From Oreohelix idahoensis (Eukaryota > Mollusca > Gastropoda > Stylommatophora > Oreohelicidae), in contig JAMPIV010003445.1 of the NCBI GenBank assembly GCA_024509875.1, forward strand, positions 124,001-188,000: DNA of 64,000 nucleotides. Direction: 5' to 3'. Shown in pieces: positions 1 through 10,188 of the stretch (its first letter is position 1; every line of letters starts with the position of its first letter). The notes under the pieces were generated by a model. That model made no database searches. It saw only the letters and a program-made list of their open reading frames with translations, and was not told the origin of the DNA. The position numbers and the translations under genes were made by a program.

Positions 1-440
1 CGATCTATTCAGAAGAGTTCAGTAGATCTTCACATGATCTATCCAGGATAGTTTCAGGGCAGAGTTCAGCAGATTTTCAAACAATCTATACCGAAGAGCT
101 TAGTAGATCTTCACATGATCTATCCAGGATAGTTTCAGGGCAGAGTTCAGTAGATTTTCAAATGATTTATCCAGGATAGTTTCAGGGCAGTGTTCAGCAG
201 ATCTTCAAATGATCTATTTAGAAGAGTTCAGTAGATCTTCGCTTGATCTATCCAGGATAGTTTGAGGGCAGAGTTCAGCAGATCTTCAAATGATCTATCC
301 AGAAGAGCTCAGTAGATCTTCACATGATCCATCCAAGAGAGTTCAGTAGATCTTCACATGATCTATCCAGGATAGTTTCAGGGCAGAGATCAGTAGATCT
401 TCAAACGATCCATCCAGAAGAGCTTAGTAGATCTTCACAT
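1..440. repeat. Short-unit satellite, block 1
   Basis: Tandem array of units built around TTCAGTAGATCTTCACATGA and ATCTATCCAG. Units are about 34 bp, or about 47-60 bp when they include an extra segment ATAGTTTCAGGGCAGA. AGATCT recurs in most units. The array starts before the window and resumes at 1696. Confidence 0.9.
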
Positions 441-445
441 GATCT

Positions 446-1695
446 TCTTCTTCCTCGTTCGCCTTCAGACTTCCACATTAATGACTCTAATAAAGATAGT
501 AGTCAACTCAAGGTTCCCGACATCTCCAAACAGTTTTTCGTTGACAGAAGTGGGTTGTTGCCATATGCTACTCCGTTCACTGCTGTAGATTGGGCAGGAC
601 TGCAGCAGGTGTTTGGCTGTCACCGGGCTGGTACCGCAGGTGCAGAGATCTGTTGCACCAATTTTGTATTTGTGGTATAGATGGTATCTCAATCTGTTGT
701 GTCCAGTGCGTAGCCGAAAAATGATGACCTGTTCTTTCCTAGATAGCTGATGATATGCATCATTTTTTTTAATGGCCTGGGTGCTCTCTTTCCCATTTGG
801 ACTTGAATGTAGCTTTTATAGTAGCCTTTGCCATTGTGTAAGTTGTCTCTATATTATTTTGTTGTAAGGCACCTCCTCCTTAGCATGTTTGTCTGCCTCC
901 TCATTTCCTGGTATGTTTCAATGGGCTGGTATCCACTGGATTGCGCACTTGTTGAAGCATTTGGCCAGTCTTTCAAGGGAGATTATTAGATCTTTCAATC
1001 TTTTAGTATGGTGGATCTTCAGCGCTGTTATTACTGAGAGGGCATCTGTAAAGATTACTATCTGTTTTTCCGCCTGTGCTTTGCATTCAGTAAGAGTTTC
1101 CGCTGTCTGTTTCAGGGCTTCTGCTTCAGCACTGAAGTTATTGCAGTATTTGCCAGTGGCAATTGCCATAGAGTGGATTCTGTTCTTTAATGTTATGAGG
1201 ATGCTGGCACCCCCATTTTCAACTGCATTTTTTGCTGAACCATCAGTATATGCATGTGTCCAAAGCTTTGCTGGGAATTTTTGGTCAATATACTTGGTTG
1301 CTATACACTTTTTTTGTGTTTCTGTCTGTGTTCCCTTACTTTCAATGCCTGGAATATCAGGTTTTAGCTCAGGAAAGGATCTTATTTTCCACAGTGGGAT
1401 AGTTGTGCTTGTTGGTATTTTCTTTGAAGACTGAGCTTGCTAGCATGGTATTTTTGCTAATTTTTTTCTTTTGCTTGGGCCACAAAGTTAGTTCGCTTGA
1501 GCCTGCCTCTTCCTAGCCTATTCATTCTCTGGAACATGGGGTGTCATTCGAGTCTCTTAAATTTTTCAGCTTGTTGTAAGACTCTGCTGTCATGTCTGTC
1601 CTCCATTGACTGTAGTCCTGTAATGTTTTCCATATGGTTGATTTTTGTGGACTTTAGGGCCCCTGTTATAATACGTACTGCTTGGTTTTGGAGAC
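446..1695 (-). mobile_element. LINE with RNase H (family H-A), 3' fragment
   Basis: Minus-strand remnant of an I/Jockey-type non-LTR retrotransposon inserted into the satellite; TGATCT flanks it at 440-445 and 1696-1701. The RNase H domain is readable: the YTDGSA motif near 1240, then FSAEAEAL, then FTDALSVITAL, then WIPAH near 910, followed by NIPGNEEADKHA. A stop codon falls between PAH and NIPGN, so the copy is dead. Closer to the 3' end is a C-x-C...AEHLLQSC-type motif (CTCG...AKHLLQSC, about 580-640), the zinc-like C-terminal segment of such elements. The reverse transcriptase is missing (5' truncation). Confidence 0.8.
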
Positions 1696-2232
1696 TGATC
1701 TATCCAGGCTAGTTTCAGGGCAGAGTTCAGTAGATCTTCAAATCATCTATTCAGAAAAGTAAGATATTCAAATGATCTATCCATAAGAGTTCAGTAGATC
1801 TTCACATGATCTATCCAGGATAGTTTCAGGGTACAGTTCAATAGATCTTCAAATGATTTATTCAGAAGAGTTCAGTAGATCTTCAAATGATCTATCCTGA
1901 AGAGCTCAGTAGATCTTCACATGATCTATCCAGGATAGCTTCAGGGAATAGTTCAGTAGATTTCTACATGGTCTGTCCAGGATAGTTTCAGGGAAGAGTT
2001 CAGTAGATCTTCAAATGATCTATCCAGAAGAGTTCAGTTGTAGATCTCCACATGATTTATCCTGAAGAGTTCAGTAGATCTCCACATGATCTATCCAGAA
2101 GAGTTCAGTAGATCTTCACATGATCTATCCAGAACAGTTCAGTAGATCTTCACATATCTATCCATGATAGTTTCAGGGAAGAGTTCAGTAGATCTTCACA
2201 TGATCTATCCAACAGAGTTCAGTACATACTTC
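1696..2232. repeat. Short-unit satellite, block 2
   Basis: Continuation of the 1-440 satellite beyond the LINE insertion, with the same TTCAGTAGATCTTCACATGA units in slightly diverged 34-60 bp forms. Confidence 0.9.
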
Positions 2233-2234
2233 CA

Positions 2235-2462
2235 TATGAGGAGTGAAGTGTTAGAGACTTCACCATACTATGTCCAGCTTTTTTATGAGGTCAGGTAACC
2301 AGTTACCTACCTTGTTGCCTCTGCTTTCCCTACCTCAACAGCAGAGTGAGGTACCCATTTACAGCTGGGTAGACTGAAGCGTGATGCTACCAGGCTTCGA
2401 TACAAGAACCCGATAACTGTACCATGAAAAGAAAGCACTCTAACCACTTAGCGGACTGACAC
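2235..2462 (-). mobile_element. SINE-1 copy (tRNA-headed)
   Basis: Read on the minus strand, the head has a Pol III A-box-like GCTAAGTGGTTAGAGTG and a B-box-like GGGTTCTTGTATCGAAGCC. A body segment shared with the copies at 7255, 7680 and 26258 follows (GAGTGAAGTGTTAGAGACTT on the plus strand). Located just downstream of LRCH exon 6. Confidence 0.75.
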
Positions 2463-2514
2463 TCCTATAATGAAAAGAAATATAAAATACACAGGACAGA
2501 AACACAGAACTTAC

Positions 2515-2651
2515 TGCGGAGGTGGTAAAGATTTGCGAATAAATCTCTTCATGTCTGAATCACTGCCCATGAGAATTCCTCTCTTCCTGTCCTCCTTGAT
2601 TGCTTCAATCTGCAAGAATTTCATGATGTGTTGCCTGCCTTTGATGCATAT
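2515..2651 (-). CDS. LRCH: LRCH exon 6 (LRR cap)
   Basis: Acceptor TTCACCAG|ATA at 2651 and donor CCGCA|GTAAGT at 2515/2514. The exon starts ICIKGRQHIMKFL, matching the CIKG...HIFKYL cap directly after NPLxSPP in LRCH proteins, and continues with a basic segment ending KSLPPP. It enters in phase 0 and leaves with two spare bases. Further exons, with the calponin-homology domain, must lie left of base 1. None was found in 1-2514, which is satellite, LINE and SINE. Confidence 0.9.
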
Positions 2652-3164
2652 CTGGTGAAGTAACAAATAATCTGGCTTGTCGTGACTTGTTTCAGGAAAC
2701 CAGATTTATCACTAAGGCTAGCAGTTTAATGATTTTGCATCTTTTTTTGGGCATACCAGAAATGTTGCTCAGTTGAATATAAAAGTGTTTTAACAAAAAC
2801 TAAGCTGATTTAAGAGCCTTTGTTACGGCACTATTTTACATTTTTGCATGTTATGACATTTTTTAAGATTCTTCGGTCATTTTAAAGCATTTTTTTTTTT
2901 TTAGTCATTATTTTGCATATTTTAGCATTTTCAATAAAATAGACATTTTTAGTGTTCTAACTTATTTTTATTTAATAAATTTCCTTCCTGCACTGTTTTT
3001 GCTATTTAATAATTTTCCTTAAATCCCTAAAAAGTCAAATTTTGGATTTCTGCCTGGTGCCATTACTTCTAACTCTGGCATTGAAATCTCCGGTAACTTT
3101 GCTGTAACAGTTCTCTAACTACATGGCCAATCAGATGCTCATGCTAAGAATATTTACATACTTA
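2652..3164. other. Intron 5 sequence, nothing recognised
   Basis: AT-rich intron sequence after the exon 6 acceptor, with short T runs. No ORF, repeat family or RNA signal was recognised. Confidence 0.5.
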
Positions 3165-4727
3165 GTCGTTCCTCTTCTACCGTGAGGTGTAGAGGTTTGT
3201 AAGAGAGCGCGCCATACTATTCTATCTTCCTCCTGGCTTGGTTCCATTCTAGTCCTCGGTCCTTCAAAGATTGTCTAATGTTGTCCTCCCAGCGGACTTT
3301 GGGTTGTCCCTGGCTCTTAGTTTCCCATGCTTGCCGTGGTAGCCAATCTTCTCTCATTCTGCAGACATGGCCAAACCATCTCAGTTGGGACTGTTCTACT
3401 TGGGTCTGCAGGGGTTGCGTTTTTAGGACTTGACGTATCGTCTGGTTGCAGATCACGTCTCTTCTCGTTACTTCAACCACCTTCTTCAGATACCTCATTT
3501 CTGAGGTTTGGATCTGGCTTTTGTGGGCTGTAGTCATTGCCTATGACTCGCATCCATACGTCAAGACTGGGACATTGGTGGAGCGGTATGCAGCCATCTT
3601 CGTCTTCTTACCAACTTCTCTTTTGCTGAGGAATCCTCGATTTATGGCTTGAAAAAGTTTCCCAGCTGCTGCTCTTCAGGTAGCCAACTCTTCTTTGATG
3701 CCTCCCTTCCATTCTATAACAGCTCCGAGGTATTTAAAGTGGTCGACCTGCTCCTGGACCTGTTCTCCCAGCTTAATCTGATGTCTTCTTTCCTCTCCTG
3801 ATATCACCATAGTTTTTGTTTTAGAGCTACTTATGACCATCCCTCTCTTCTCCAGCTCTTCATTCCAGACTTGCAGGTTGGATTGAAGATGTGCCTCTGA
3901 TTTAGCAATCAGGGCATCATCATCAGTAAATGCCAGCTCTGAAATACAGACCTGTCTTATCTTCCAGTACCCCACTGAATACTTTCCTGTCCTCTCCTTA
4001 CATGCCTTGATGACATTGTCCATGAGGAGTATGAAAATATAAGGCGACAGGATATCACCTTGTCTTACACCAGTGGTGGTCCTGAATTCTTCTTACTAAT
4101 GGTTTGCTGTCCTCACATAATTTCTGCAAGACTTGTAGAAGCTCTGTATAGCATGAATCTGAGGTGTTGGAATGATCTTCCTTGCCAAAAAGTCCCAGAG
4201 TTTGTTCCAGGGGACCTTGTCAAATGCCTTTTCCAGATCTAAGAAGAAAAGATGGATCTCACTCTTATACTCAAGAGCCTTTTCACTCAACAGTCGAGTG
4301 TGAAGATTAGGTCTTGAGTACTTTGATTTGCTCATAAGCCACACTGGACCTCATCCATTTGTGGCTCAGCTAGGCGTCTGAGTCTCAGTTCCAGTATTCT
4401 AGAGTAGATTTTACCAGGGACACTGAGAAGGGATATGCCTCTATGGTTTCCACATTGTTGGTTGTCACCCTTTTTGAAAATCTGTGTTATTGTGGCAATC
4501 TCCCAATCCTTTGGTATGGTCTTGTTGCACCAAGCTGCCTGTAGGACCCTTAGGAGTAATAGGTCGCCTGCTGCTCCCATGTACTTAACCATTTCTGGTG
4601 TTATGCCATCATGTCCTGCTGCTTTGCCCATCTTGATTTTCTCCAGTGCTGCCTTCAGTTCTTCCATCTTTATGTCATCTTCATCATCATTTCTGTGTCA
4701 GTGGTTATCATTTCTGATGCTTGACCT

Positions 4728-5187
4728 TGCTCACCTAATATTCGAAATAACACCAAGTCTCACCTCCTTCAATAGCAGACTGTCAAATACTTCATGAGTT
4801 CTGATACCATGCCACCTAATCTGATTATGTTCGAAATCATGATTTACTATATGGATATTTTTTTTTTTTAAATTATTTTATTTTATTTATTTTATTTTTT
4901 TATTTATAATTTAATTTATTTATTTATTTTTTTTTTAAATTTAATTTAATTTTATTATAATGTTTGTTTAATGAAAAATACTTAATTTTGATATGACTGC
5001 ATACTGTAAACGTACGCTGTTATATTACCTTTATAATGTTGCATGCCTTCATATTAATGCTTTAATTAACGTGGGAATGAAAGGATATAATATGTAAGAT
5101 AAATGACAGTGGAAGGGCAGAATGTTAGACGGGCCTGCGCGCCCAATTCTTAACCCTTCGAAAATAAAGTTCATTCACTCGTTCACC
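4728..5187 (+). mobile_element. CR1/Jockey-like LINE 3' end inside RTE-1
   Basis: Contains the end of an RT-type ORF (ATGCCACCTAA, as at 9180) and an AT-rich 3'UTR ending AATAAAGTTCATTCACTCG. It interrupts RTE-1: the uninterrupted order is visible near 53150, and TCACC occurs at both edges (left at about 4733, right at 5180s), a likely short target duplication. Confidence 0.7.
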
Positions 5188-5314
5188 ATCCAGGAGCTCT
5201 GAAAAATGTTCTTTCCATTACTTCTTTTGGGGCAGTAAGCAATTTGCCTTGCTTGTCCTTTATAAATTTAAGAGGGCACTGTTTTTCTTTCCTCATATTC
5301 TTTAGGGTCTTATA

Positions 5315-5673
5315 CAGGGTGTTCCACGAAAAAGCGGCCCGTGACGTCATGGTTATGGCAATAATGTACGTTATTAACTCTTAGTATACGAGCAGCCTTT
5401 TAGAAAGGCCGATGATCGATCCCCGTCAATAGCGAAAATGTATAGGTGAATGCATGTTTAAAACCACTGAACAATTTAGTTATGTGCATGATATAGGGGT
5501 TTCATTTCTTCACATTTTGATATATAACACTTTATGTTATCTTTATAAATAAATTATTTAGTGCAGATCGATCATCGGCCTTTCTAAAAGGCCGCTCGTA
5601 TACTAAGAGTTAAGAAAGGAAAACTGGCTACTTTCACTTTGTGAATGGGGCCGCTTTTTCGTGGAACACCCTG
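5315..5673. mobile_element. Foldback MITE (Tc1/mariner-like ends), copy 1
   Basis: A 359-bp non-coding element with about 25-bp perfect terminal inverted repeats beginning CAGGGTGTTCCACGAAAAAG. It is flanked by TA at 5313-5314 and 5674-5675. A second inner inverted repeat of about 45 bp (about 5371-5418 and 5566-5612) includes AGTATACGAGCAGCC and GGCCGCTCGTATACT. The empty site is visible in the RTE-1 copy near 53010 (GTTCTATAAGACC), which proves a TA target duplication. Confidence 0.93.
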
Positions 5674-6240
5674 TAGAACAATTTCTGGTTTTCTTGCACA
5701 TCGCTTTCTAGCTTTTCTCCAAATTCTTCCCAGGACTTCTGTTTTGCTGCTAGCACCTTGTTCTTTGCTTCTGTTCTGAGTATCATATATTCTCTGTATT
5801 TCTCTGTTTTTCTTGCAGTGTTTTTAGCTCCTACATATTGTTTCCATGTCTTTTTCTTCTCTCTTATTTTCTCTTTGACCTCATCTGTCCACCAAGGTGT
5901 CCTCTTTCTCTTGTTCCCAAGTCGAACTTCACCACATGATCTGCTGCAGCTGTCTTTATGATATCCTTGAATTTCAGCCACAGTGTTTCCAGGTCATCAG
6001 GTTGTTGTTCTGTGTTTCTCACTGCTGTAGCAATAAGCCCCTGGTATCTGGTCTTCACTTCTGGATCTCTCAGCTTAATGCGCTTTTCCCCTGTTGTTTA
6101 CTTAGCTTCTTGCGTGATGTTAGGCAGTTCCTAGGCCGAGTAACTCTTTCAGTTGTTCTTTTAATTGTTAACAAGTAGTGGTCACTTCCAATCTCTGGCC
6201 CCCTCCACACTCTAGCATCCCGGACATACTTGAATGAGCT

Positions 6241-6461
6241 CTTCCTAACTATGGGTTAGTTTAGCTCGGAAGCCGAAAAAAGAAAGTTGTGTTTATTAGG
6301 TCATTTTTTAAATTTTATAGGGTCTTTTTGGGGGTTTCTTAGGTCATAAATGCATTTTGTATAGGTCACGTTCTAGCAATTTTTAGGTCATTAAAATCCT
6401 AGTCCTATTTTTCACATAAGGTCTTATGCCAAATTTTGACATCTCTGGGCTTCAAACAGAG
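6241..6461. other. Unassigned AT-rich intron DNA
   Basis: Contains several TTAGGTCATT-like short repeats (about 6296-6420) but no ORF or known element. The same stretch recurs in the second duplication unit. Confidence 0.45.
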
Positions 6462-6473
6462 CCCAATACATAT

Positions 6474-6557
6474 ACTACTTACTTACTTAGTCGTTCCCCT
6501 TCTACCGTGAGGTGTAGAGGTTTGGAAGAGAGAGCACCAGACTATTCTATTGGCTGT
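6474..6557 (-). mobile_element. RTE-1 ultra-short 3' end insertion
   Basis: Only about 84 bp of the RTE-1 3' terminus (ACTTACTTAGTCG...GTGAGGTGTAGAGGTTTGG), flanked by a perfect 12-bp target duplication CCCAATACATAT at 6462-6473 and 6558-6569. This is a severely 5'-truncated retrotransposition event. Confidence 0.9.
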
Positions 6558-6639
6558 CCCAATACATATGTGAATGACAATATTGACTCCATGTGGCTCC
6601 CAGGAAAGACAAATAATACTTTACTATGTACTTGCTCAC

Positions 6640-6745
6640 CCGTGTGTCGCCGGGGCCTGAAAGGGGAGCAAAGAATAGTTACACTGTAACCTAACATGCA
6701 ATGTTGTAAGAAATGACTAAGGAGGGTTGGGAATAGGACAAGCTA
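6640..6745 (+). repeat. Dispersed repeat (GGCCTGAAAGGGGAGCAAAG)
   Basis: About 100 bp shared with 19060-19155 (inverted) and partly with 26040-26095. Key words are GGCCTGAAAGGGGAGCAAAG followed by GGAGGGTTGGG. Class unknown. Confidence 0.55.
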
Positions 6746-6879
6746 CTGCATCCTACAGAAAATTTTTAGCCACAAAAACTTCAACAAACAGCATGGATTG
6801 GTCAATTGAAATAAATAAAACTCAGCCATCCAAGATAGAAGAAGGCCCTCTGGTAAGGACATGCATGAAGCAACACAGA

Positions 6880-7065
6880 CAAACCTAAAATGAGCCAGTG
6901 TTGCTGAATAACATTTTCTCTTCTTGGAACACACGGAGAAGTGTACTAGAGACTGAAATAAAAATGCTGAGGAAGACCCGTAAGACCTTGAGCTGATTGC
7001 CTGCGACAGGCAGACATGGCATGTGTTAGTTGAAGGCCTATGCTCCTTGGGTATTGACTGATTGA
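6880..7065 (+). mobile_element. LINE-3 3' end
   Basis: Degenerate copy of the C-terminal end and tail of LINE-3, best seen at 17611-18020: AAAATGCTGAGGAAGACC, then GGCATGTGTTAGTTGAAGGC, then a (TGAT)-type tail. Confidence 0.65.
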
Positions 7066-7084
7066 TGCACAGGCCTGTCATAAA

Positions 7085-7215
7085 ATGTTACTATAAAGAG
7101 GCTGTGCATTGAGATAGCAATGTCATTATGCAATATGAACTGCTACAAAAATCAATACTGTAAGTGTATACGAAGTGCACTGGAGCAGGCTTCCTGCAAG
7201 GAAAGGTGAGACAAC
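7085..7215 (+). repeat. Dispersed ~150-bp repeat D
   Basis: Diverged copy of the repeat seen at 16785-16965, 17448-17600 and 38095-38265 (GAGGCTGTGCAT..., then GCAGGCTTCCTGCAAGGA). Confidence 0.5.
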
Positions 7216-7254
7216 TGCAGTGGTAATCATAAGTTCCTTAAAAGGTTACGGCAG

Positions 7255-7490
7255 TCCCACAGCGGATACTGCTGTAGGGGAGTAAAGTGTTAGAGACCAC
7301 TATACTAGGTCTCAGCTTTATGAGGTGGGGTGACCCGCTCCATTCTTCCTAGCCTTAGCCTTCCCTAACAAGAGCAGAGCCAGGCACCCATTTATAACTG
7401 ATGAGACACTATTAGGTTTTGAACCTGATAACTTTGCCTCAAGAAGCAAATGTTCTAACCACTCTGCCACTTGATGTTCCCATGATCATT
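7255..7490 (-). mobile_element. SINE-1 copy
   Basis: Same family as 2235-2462. Plus-strand landmarks are GCTGTAGGGGAGTAAAGTGT and TTAGAGACCACTATACTAGG, with the tRNA-like head at the right end (CTAACCACT). Confidence 0.75.
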
Positions 7491-7679
7491 AAGCAGTGAA
7501 AACGGGACACTCGTTAATTCATTCACTCAACAGTGTTGTTATCTCAGAACCCAGGGCTATACTTCATGTTTAAAACTGCATTGCTGCATGGGATGCACGC
7601 AATGTATTGCACTAAATAGCTAGCATTATTGATAAACGTGAACTTTGCATTGCAATGACTCTGTCAAATTTTAAAAGTA
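7491..7679. other. Unassigned spacer between two SINEs
   Basis: AT-rich sequence with no ORF or repeat recognised. It recurs in duplication unit 2. Confidence 0.4.
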
Positions 7680-7935
7680 AAGGTACTCCCATTGCAGAAA
7701 TAGCTGTAGGGGAGTGAAGTGTAAGAGACTTCACCTTACTAGGTCCAGATTAAATAGGTGGAGTGTTCCACTCCTTACTGCCTTTGCCTTCCCTAACTCA
7801 AGAGCAGAGTGTGGTTACCTCTTTAGTTTTTAAGCTAGGTAGAATGGAGCGTGACGCTACCAGGTTTCACTCTCCGAACCCTGTAATTCTGCCGTGAGAG
7901 GCAAGCACTATAACAGCTAATCCAATTAGACGCTC
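7680..7935 (-). mobile_element. SINE-1 copy
   Basis: Second SINE-1 in this unit, same orientation. Minus-strand head has an A-box-like TTAGCTGTTATAGTGCTTG and a B-box-like GGGTTCGGAGAGTGAAACC. Confidence 0.78.
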
Positions 7936-8031
7936 AATGTCTATCTAATACCTGAAAAAAAAAAAAAAACCAATCCGAAAATATTAAACTTAAATTTTGA
8001 AAATATAAAATCTTCAGCATTCTGAGCATCT

Positions 8032-8205
8032 TAGGTTCCCTGGTTAAACAAACCCAAGGTTCCCTGGTTAAACAAGCCCAAGGTTCCCTGGTTAAACAAA
8101 CCCAAGGTTCGCTTGTTAAACAAACCCAAGGTTTCCTGGTTAAACAAACCCAGGGTTTCCTGGTTAAACAAACCCAAGGTTCCCTGGTTAAACAAACACA
8201 ATCTT
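8032..8205. repeat. 24-bp minisatellite, copy 1
   Basis: About seven tandem units of 24 bp containing AGGTTCCCTGGTTAAACAAA. Because 24 is a multiple of 3 with no stop in one frame, it gives a trivial repetitive ORF (LFNQGTLG) on the minus strand. Confidence 0.9.
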
Positions 8206-8394
8206 CCTGTTTTTTTTTTGTCTTGACTGTGTCTTTAATTGTGTTCTCCTACTGACTGGTTCAACAATATAGGCCTGTGTCTCATTTGTCAATCTTCTTC
8301 ATTGTTCTTACTGCTGTCTAACATCAATCATTAATATATATACATAGGATCACGGCTGGCTCATGCATATAGTAAGAGGTGACTAATATCTTCT

Positions 8395-8515
8395 TCTTCT
8401 GAACGTTTGTTACGTTGTGTCGCCGTTTACAGCAAAGCTGCGATATTTGCGCCTTTCGGCCCGACACATCCGGTTTCAGAATGGCACTTTTGGGACTGGG
8501 TTAGCCTTCCAGACA
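8395..8515 (+). repeat. Dispersed repeat X, left part
   Basis: Inverted match to 21745-21890: GTGTCGCCGTTTACAGCAAA and TTTCGGCCCGACACATCCG. The other half lies at 10065-10188; the intervening 1.55 kb is CR1-like DNA that split the repeat at GCCTTC. Confidence 0.6.
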
Positions 8516-8528
8516 AAAACTACAAAAC

Positions 8529-9191
8529 TTGCAGAAAACAACACTTCAGCTCTTCATTGGAACATCACTAATTGAAAACGTAAATGAACACAGAACTCTA
8601 GGTATCACTGTTGACCAACACCTAAGTTGGAACTCACATGTACATGCACTCACAAAGCAAACAGCACAAAAAGTTTACCAATTAGCCAAAATTAAACATT
8701 TCCTGGATGAAGAGGCAAGGAAAATGTTCTACATATCTCATATACAAACGCATCTAGACTATTGTTCCACAATCTGGGATGGTTGTTCTGTCTCCAACAC
8801 AAGAAGGCTCCACTCGCTTCAAAAACGCGCAATGCGCCTTGTTGCTGATAAACACCAATCACATTGTATAGATTTATATAATTATCTTCAAATATTACCC
8901 CTCAGGAAGCGCTTCCTCTTTAACAAAGGGAAATTTATTCACAAAATCCTGTCACAGAATGCTCCAAAGTATCTTTGGCCGCTTTTAAAATACAATGACA
9001 GACGTAGTCAGCGCTTAAATAAATTACAGGTACCCAAGCCCAGGCTTGACCTATTTAAAACTAGTTTGGCTTACTCAGCTGCTCATCTTTGGAACAATCT
9101 TCCCAATGACCTGAAAAACACGCACAGTCCTTACTCATACAATCGTATACTATTCAAATACTTTATGAGTGCTGATTATATGCCACCCTAA
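8529..9191 (+). CDS. CR1/Jockey-like RT C-terminal ORF, copy 1
   Basis: A 220-residue open frame matching the region C-terminal to the RT core in CR1/Jockey-type elements: LGITVDQHLSWNSHV, then QTHLDYCSTIWDGCS, then LHSLQKRAMRLV, then LPLRKRFLFNKGKF, then SAAHLWNNLPNDLKN. The RT catalytic core (F/YADD) and endonuclease are absent, so this is a 5'-truncated retrotransposon remnant, not a host gene. It ends at TAA after ADYMPP and is followed by an AT-rich 3'UTR. An almost identical copy lies at 15109-15771 because of the tandem duplication. Confidence 0.85.
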   Translation: MQKTTLQLFIGTSLIENVNEHRTLGITVDQHLSWNSHVHALTKQTAQKVYQLAKIKHFLDEEARKMFYISHIQTHLDYCSTIWDGCSVSNTRRLHSLQKRAMRLVADKHQSHCIDLYNYLQILPLRKRFLFNKGKFIHKILSQNAPKYLWPLLKYNDRRSQRLNKLQVPKPRLDLFKTSLAYSAAHLWNNLPNDLKNTHSPYSYNRILFKYFMSADYMPP

Positions 9192-9735
9192 CTGATTGTG
9201 TTGTACTTTTATCTAATATACTGTATGGAGGCTCTGGTGATCTAGTTTTCATTACAATATACTTATTCTTAATATTATATTCTTAATAACTTATATTCTT
9301 AATTTTATGATCAGGTACTGTTAATGTATGCTGTTATACTTCCTTGTAATGTTGCACTGTCCTTAAATTAATACTTTCAGTACGCTGGAGAATGTTGAGT
9401 AACAGTAATAAAAGATGAGCAAGAGGATGGAAGAATGCAAGAGGGGACTGTGTCCGATTTTCAACCCTTGGCAAATTAATTGCTTTCGTATATGTCTATC
9501 TAACTATCTACCTAGTCTGATTCTGGTCTTGAGTTTGGGACGCAAAGGAAATGGAAAGGAAAATGGAAAGTAACTGTCTACCCACCTCATCTTGATGAAC
9601 CTTAAAAAAAAAAAAAAAAGTCCCCGAGTCATTCAGTTGAACACCGTATGAACATTTTACAAGTTCTCATAACATACCTCTGAATATGTCTCAAATCACT
9701 AATTTACAGTACGAAGAATTCGATTCTTTTTTTTT
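9192..9735 (+). other. CR1-like 3'UTR and T-rich tract
   Basis: 3'UTR of the preceding element to about 9510 (TTTTCAACCCTTGGCAAATT), then A- and T-runs. No ORF. Confidence 0.5.
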
Positions 9736-9800
9736 TTTTTTTTTTAAATTTATTTATTTTTTATTTATTTATTTATTTTTCAAATTCATTATTACTAGGC

Positions 9801-9838
<38 letters not shown>

Positions 9839-10062
9839 TTTTATTTTGTTTTAAAAACACTTTAATTATGATGATTATTGCAAATGTAATATTACTTTTA
9901 TAATGATAAATGCCTTAATAATGCTTAAAGTAAATGTGAGGATGAAAGGATATTAGTATACATGATGAGAGAGAGAGGAAGGGCAGAATGTCAGACGGGC
10001 CTGCGTGCCCAATTCTTAACCCTTTGAAAATAAAGTTCGTTCGTTCGTTCGTTCCTTCTTCG
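9736..10062 (+). mobile_element. CR1-like LINE 3' end, second subfamily
   Basis: Shares GGGCAGAATGTCAGACGGGC and CCAATTCTTAACCCTTTGAA with 4960-5187 and ends in (GTTC)n. Only the 3'UTR is present. Confidence 0.65.
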
Positions 10063-10064
10063 AT

Positions 10065-10188
10065 CCCAACTTTCTCAGCCAGACTGCAGTAATGCAGCCT
10101 GTTTCCCGGACCACCACTTGGAGGTGGAGTAGGGTCTTGGTCAGCTCTGGTTCACTGACCCTGGTGCAAGCAGTCTAGCTATGGGTCG
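10065..10188 (+). repeat. Dispersed repeat X, right part
   Basis: Inverted match to 21625-21740: ACCACTTGGAGGTGGAGTAG and CAGTCTAGCTATGGGTCG. The duplication junction falls exactly at its right end. Confidence 0.65.

Larger units (their letters stand above)
3165..6240 (-). mobile_element. RTE-1 LINE, 5'-truncated and nested copy
   Basis: Minus-strand copy of the element best seen at 51620-54769. The 3' end (CACGGTAGAAG...ACTAAG tail) is at 3165, and the 5' end stops at the position matching about 52453, inside the endonuclease. Recognisable RT pieces are GKAAGHDGITPEMVK (4600s), DLEKAFDKVPW (4200s) and a catalytic box mutated to FTDDDAL (near 3930). The reading frame is broken in several places. 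It is interrupted by a CR1/Jockey-like 3' end (4728-5187) and a MITE (5315-5673). Confidence 0.88.
3615..10188. repeat. Tandem duplication, unit 1 (6.57 kb)
   Basis: First unit of a direct tandem duplication. Sequence from 3615 reappears from 10189 at an offset of 6574-6580 through SINEs, MITE, LINE ends and minisatellite alike. Differences are few: isolated substitutions and homopolymer length changes. The junction at 10188/10189 joins mid-LINE sequence to ATGGGTCG with a 2-bp CT microhomology. Confidence 0.93.

Noticed and set aside
1..440. CRISPR-like array
   Set aside because: The units are contiguous variants of one another without unique spacers, and the context is a eukaryotic intron with satellite DNA.
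889..1434. 181-residue plus-strand ORF
   Set aside because: It is the shadow of the minus-strand RNase H domain, whose YTDGSA, FSAEAEAL and WIPAH motifs are recognisable.
4096..4344. Short minus-strand ORFs at 3.7-4.7 kb and 10.2-11.2 kb as separate genes
   Set aside because: They are consecutive broken pieces of one RTE-1 reverse transcriptase, duplicated.
8529..9191. 220-residue ORF as a host gene present in two tandem copies
   Set aside because: Its motifs are those of the region after the RT core in CR1/Jockey-type LINEs. The second copy is explained by the segmental duplication.
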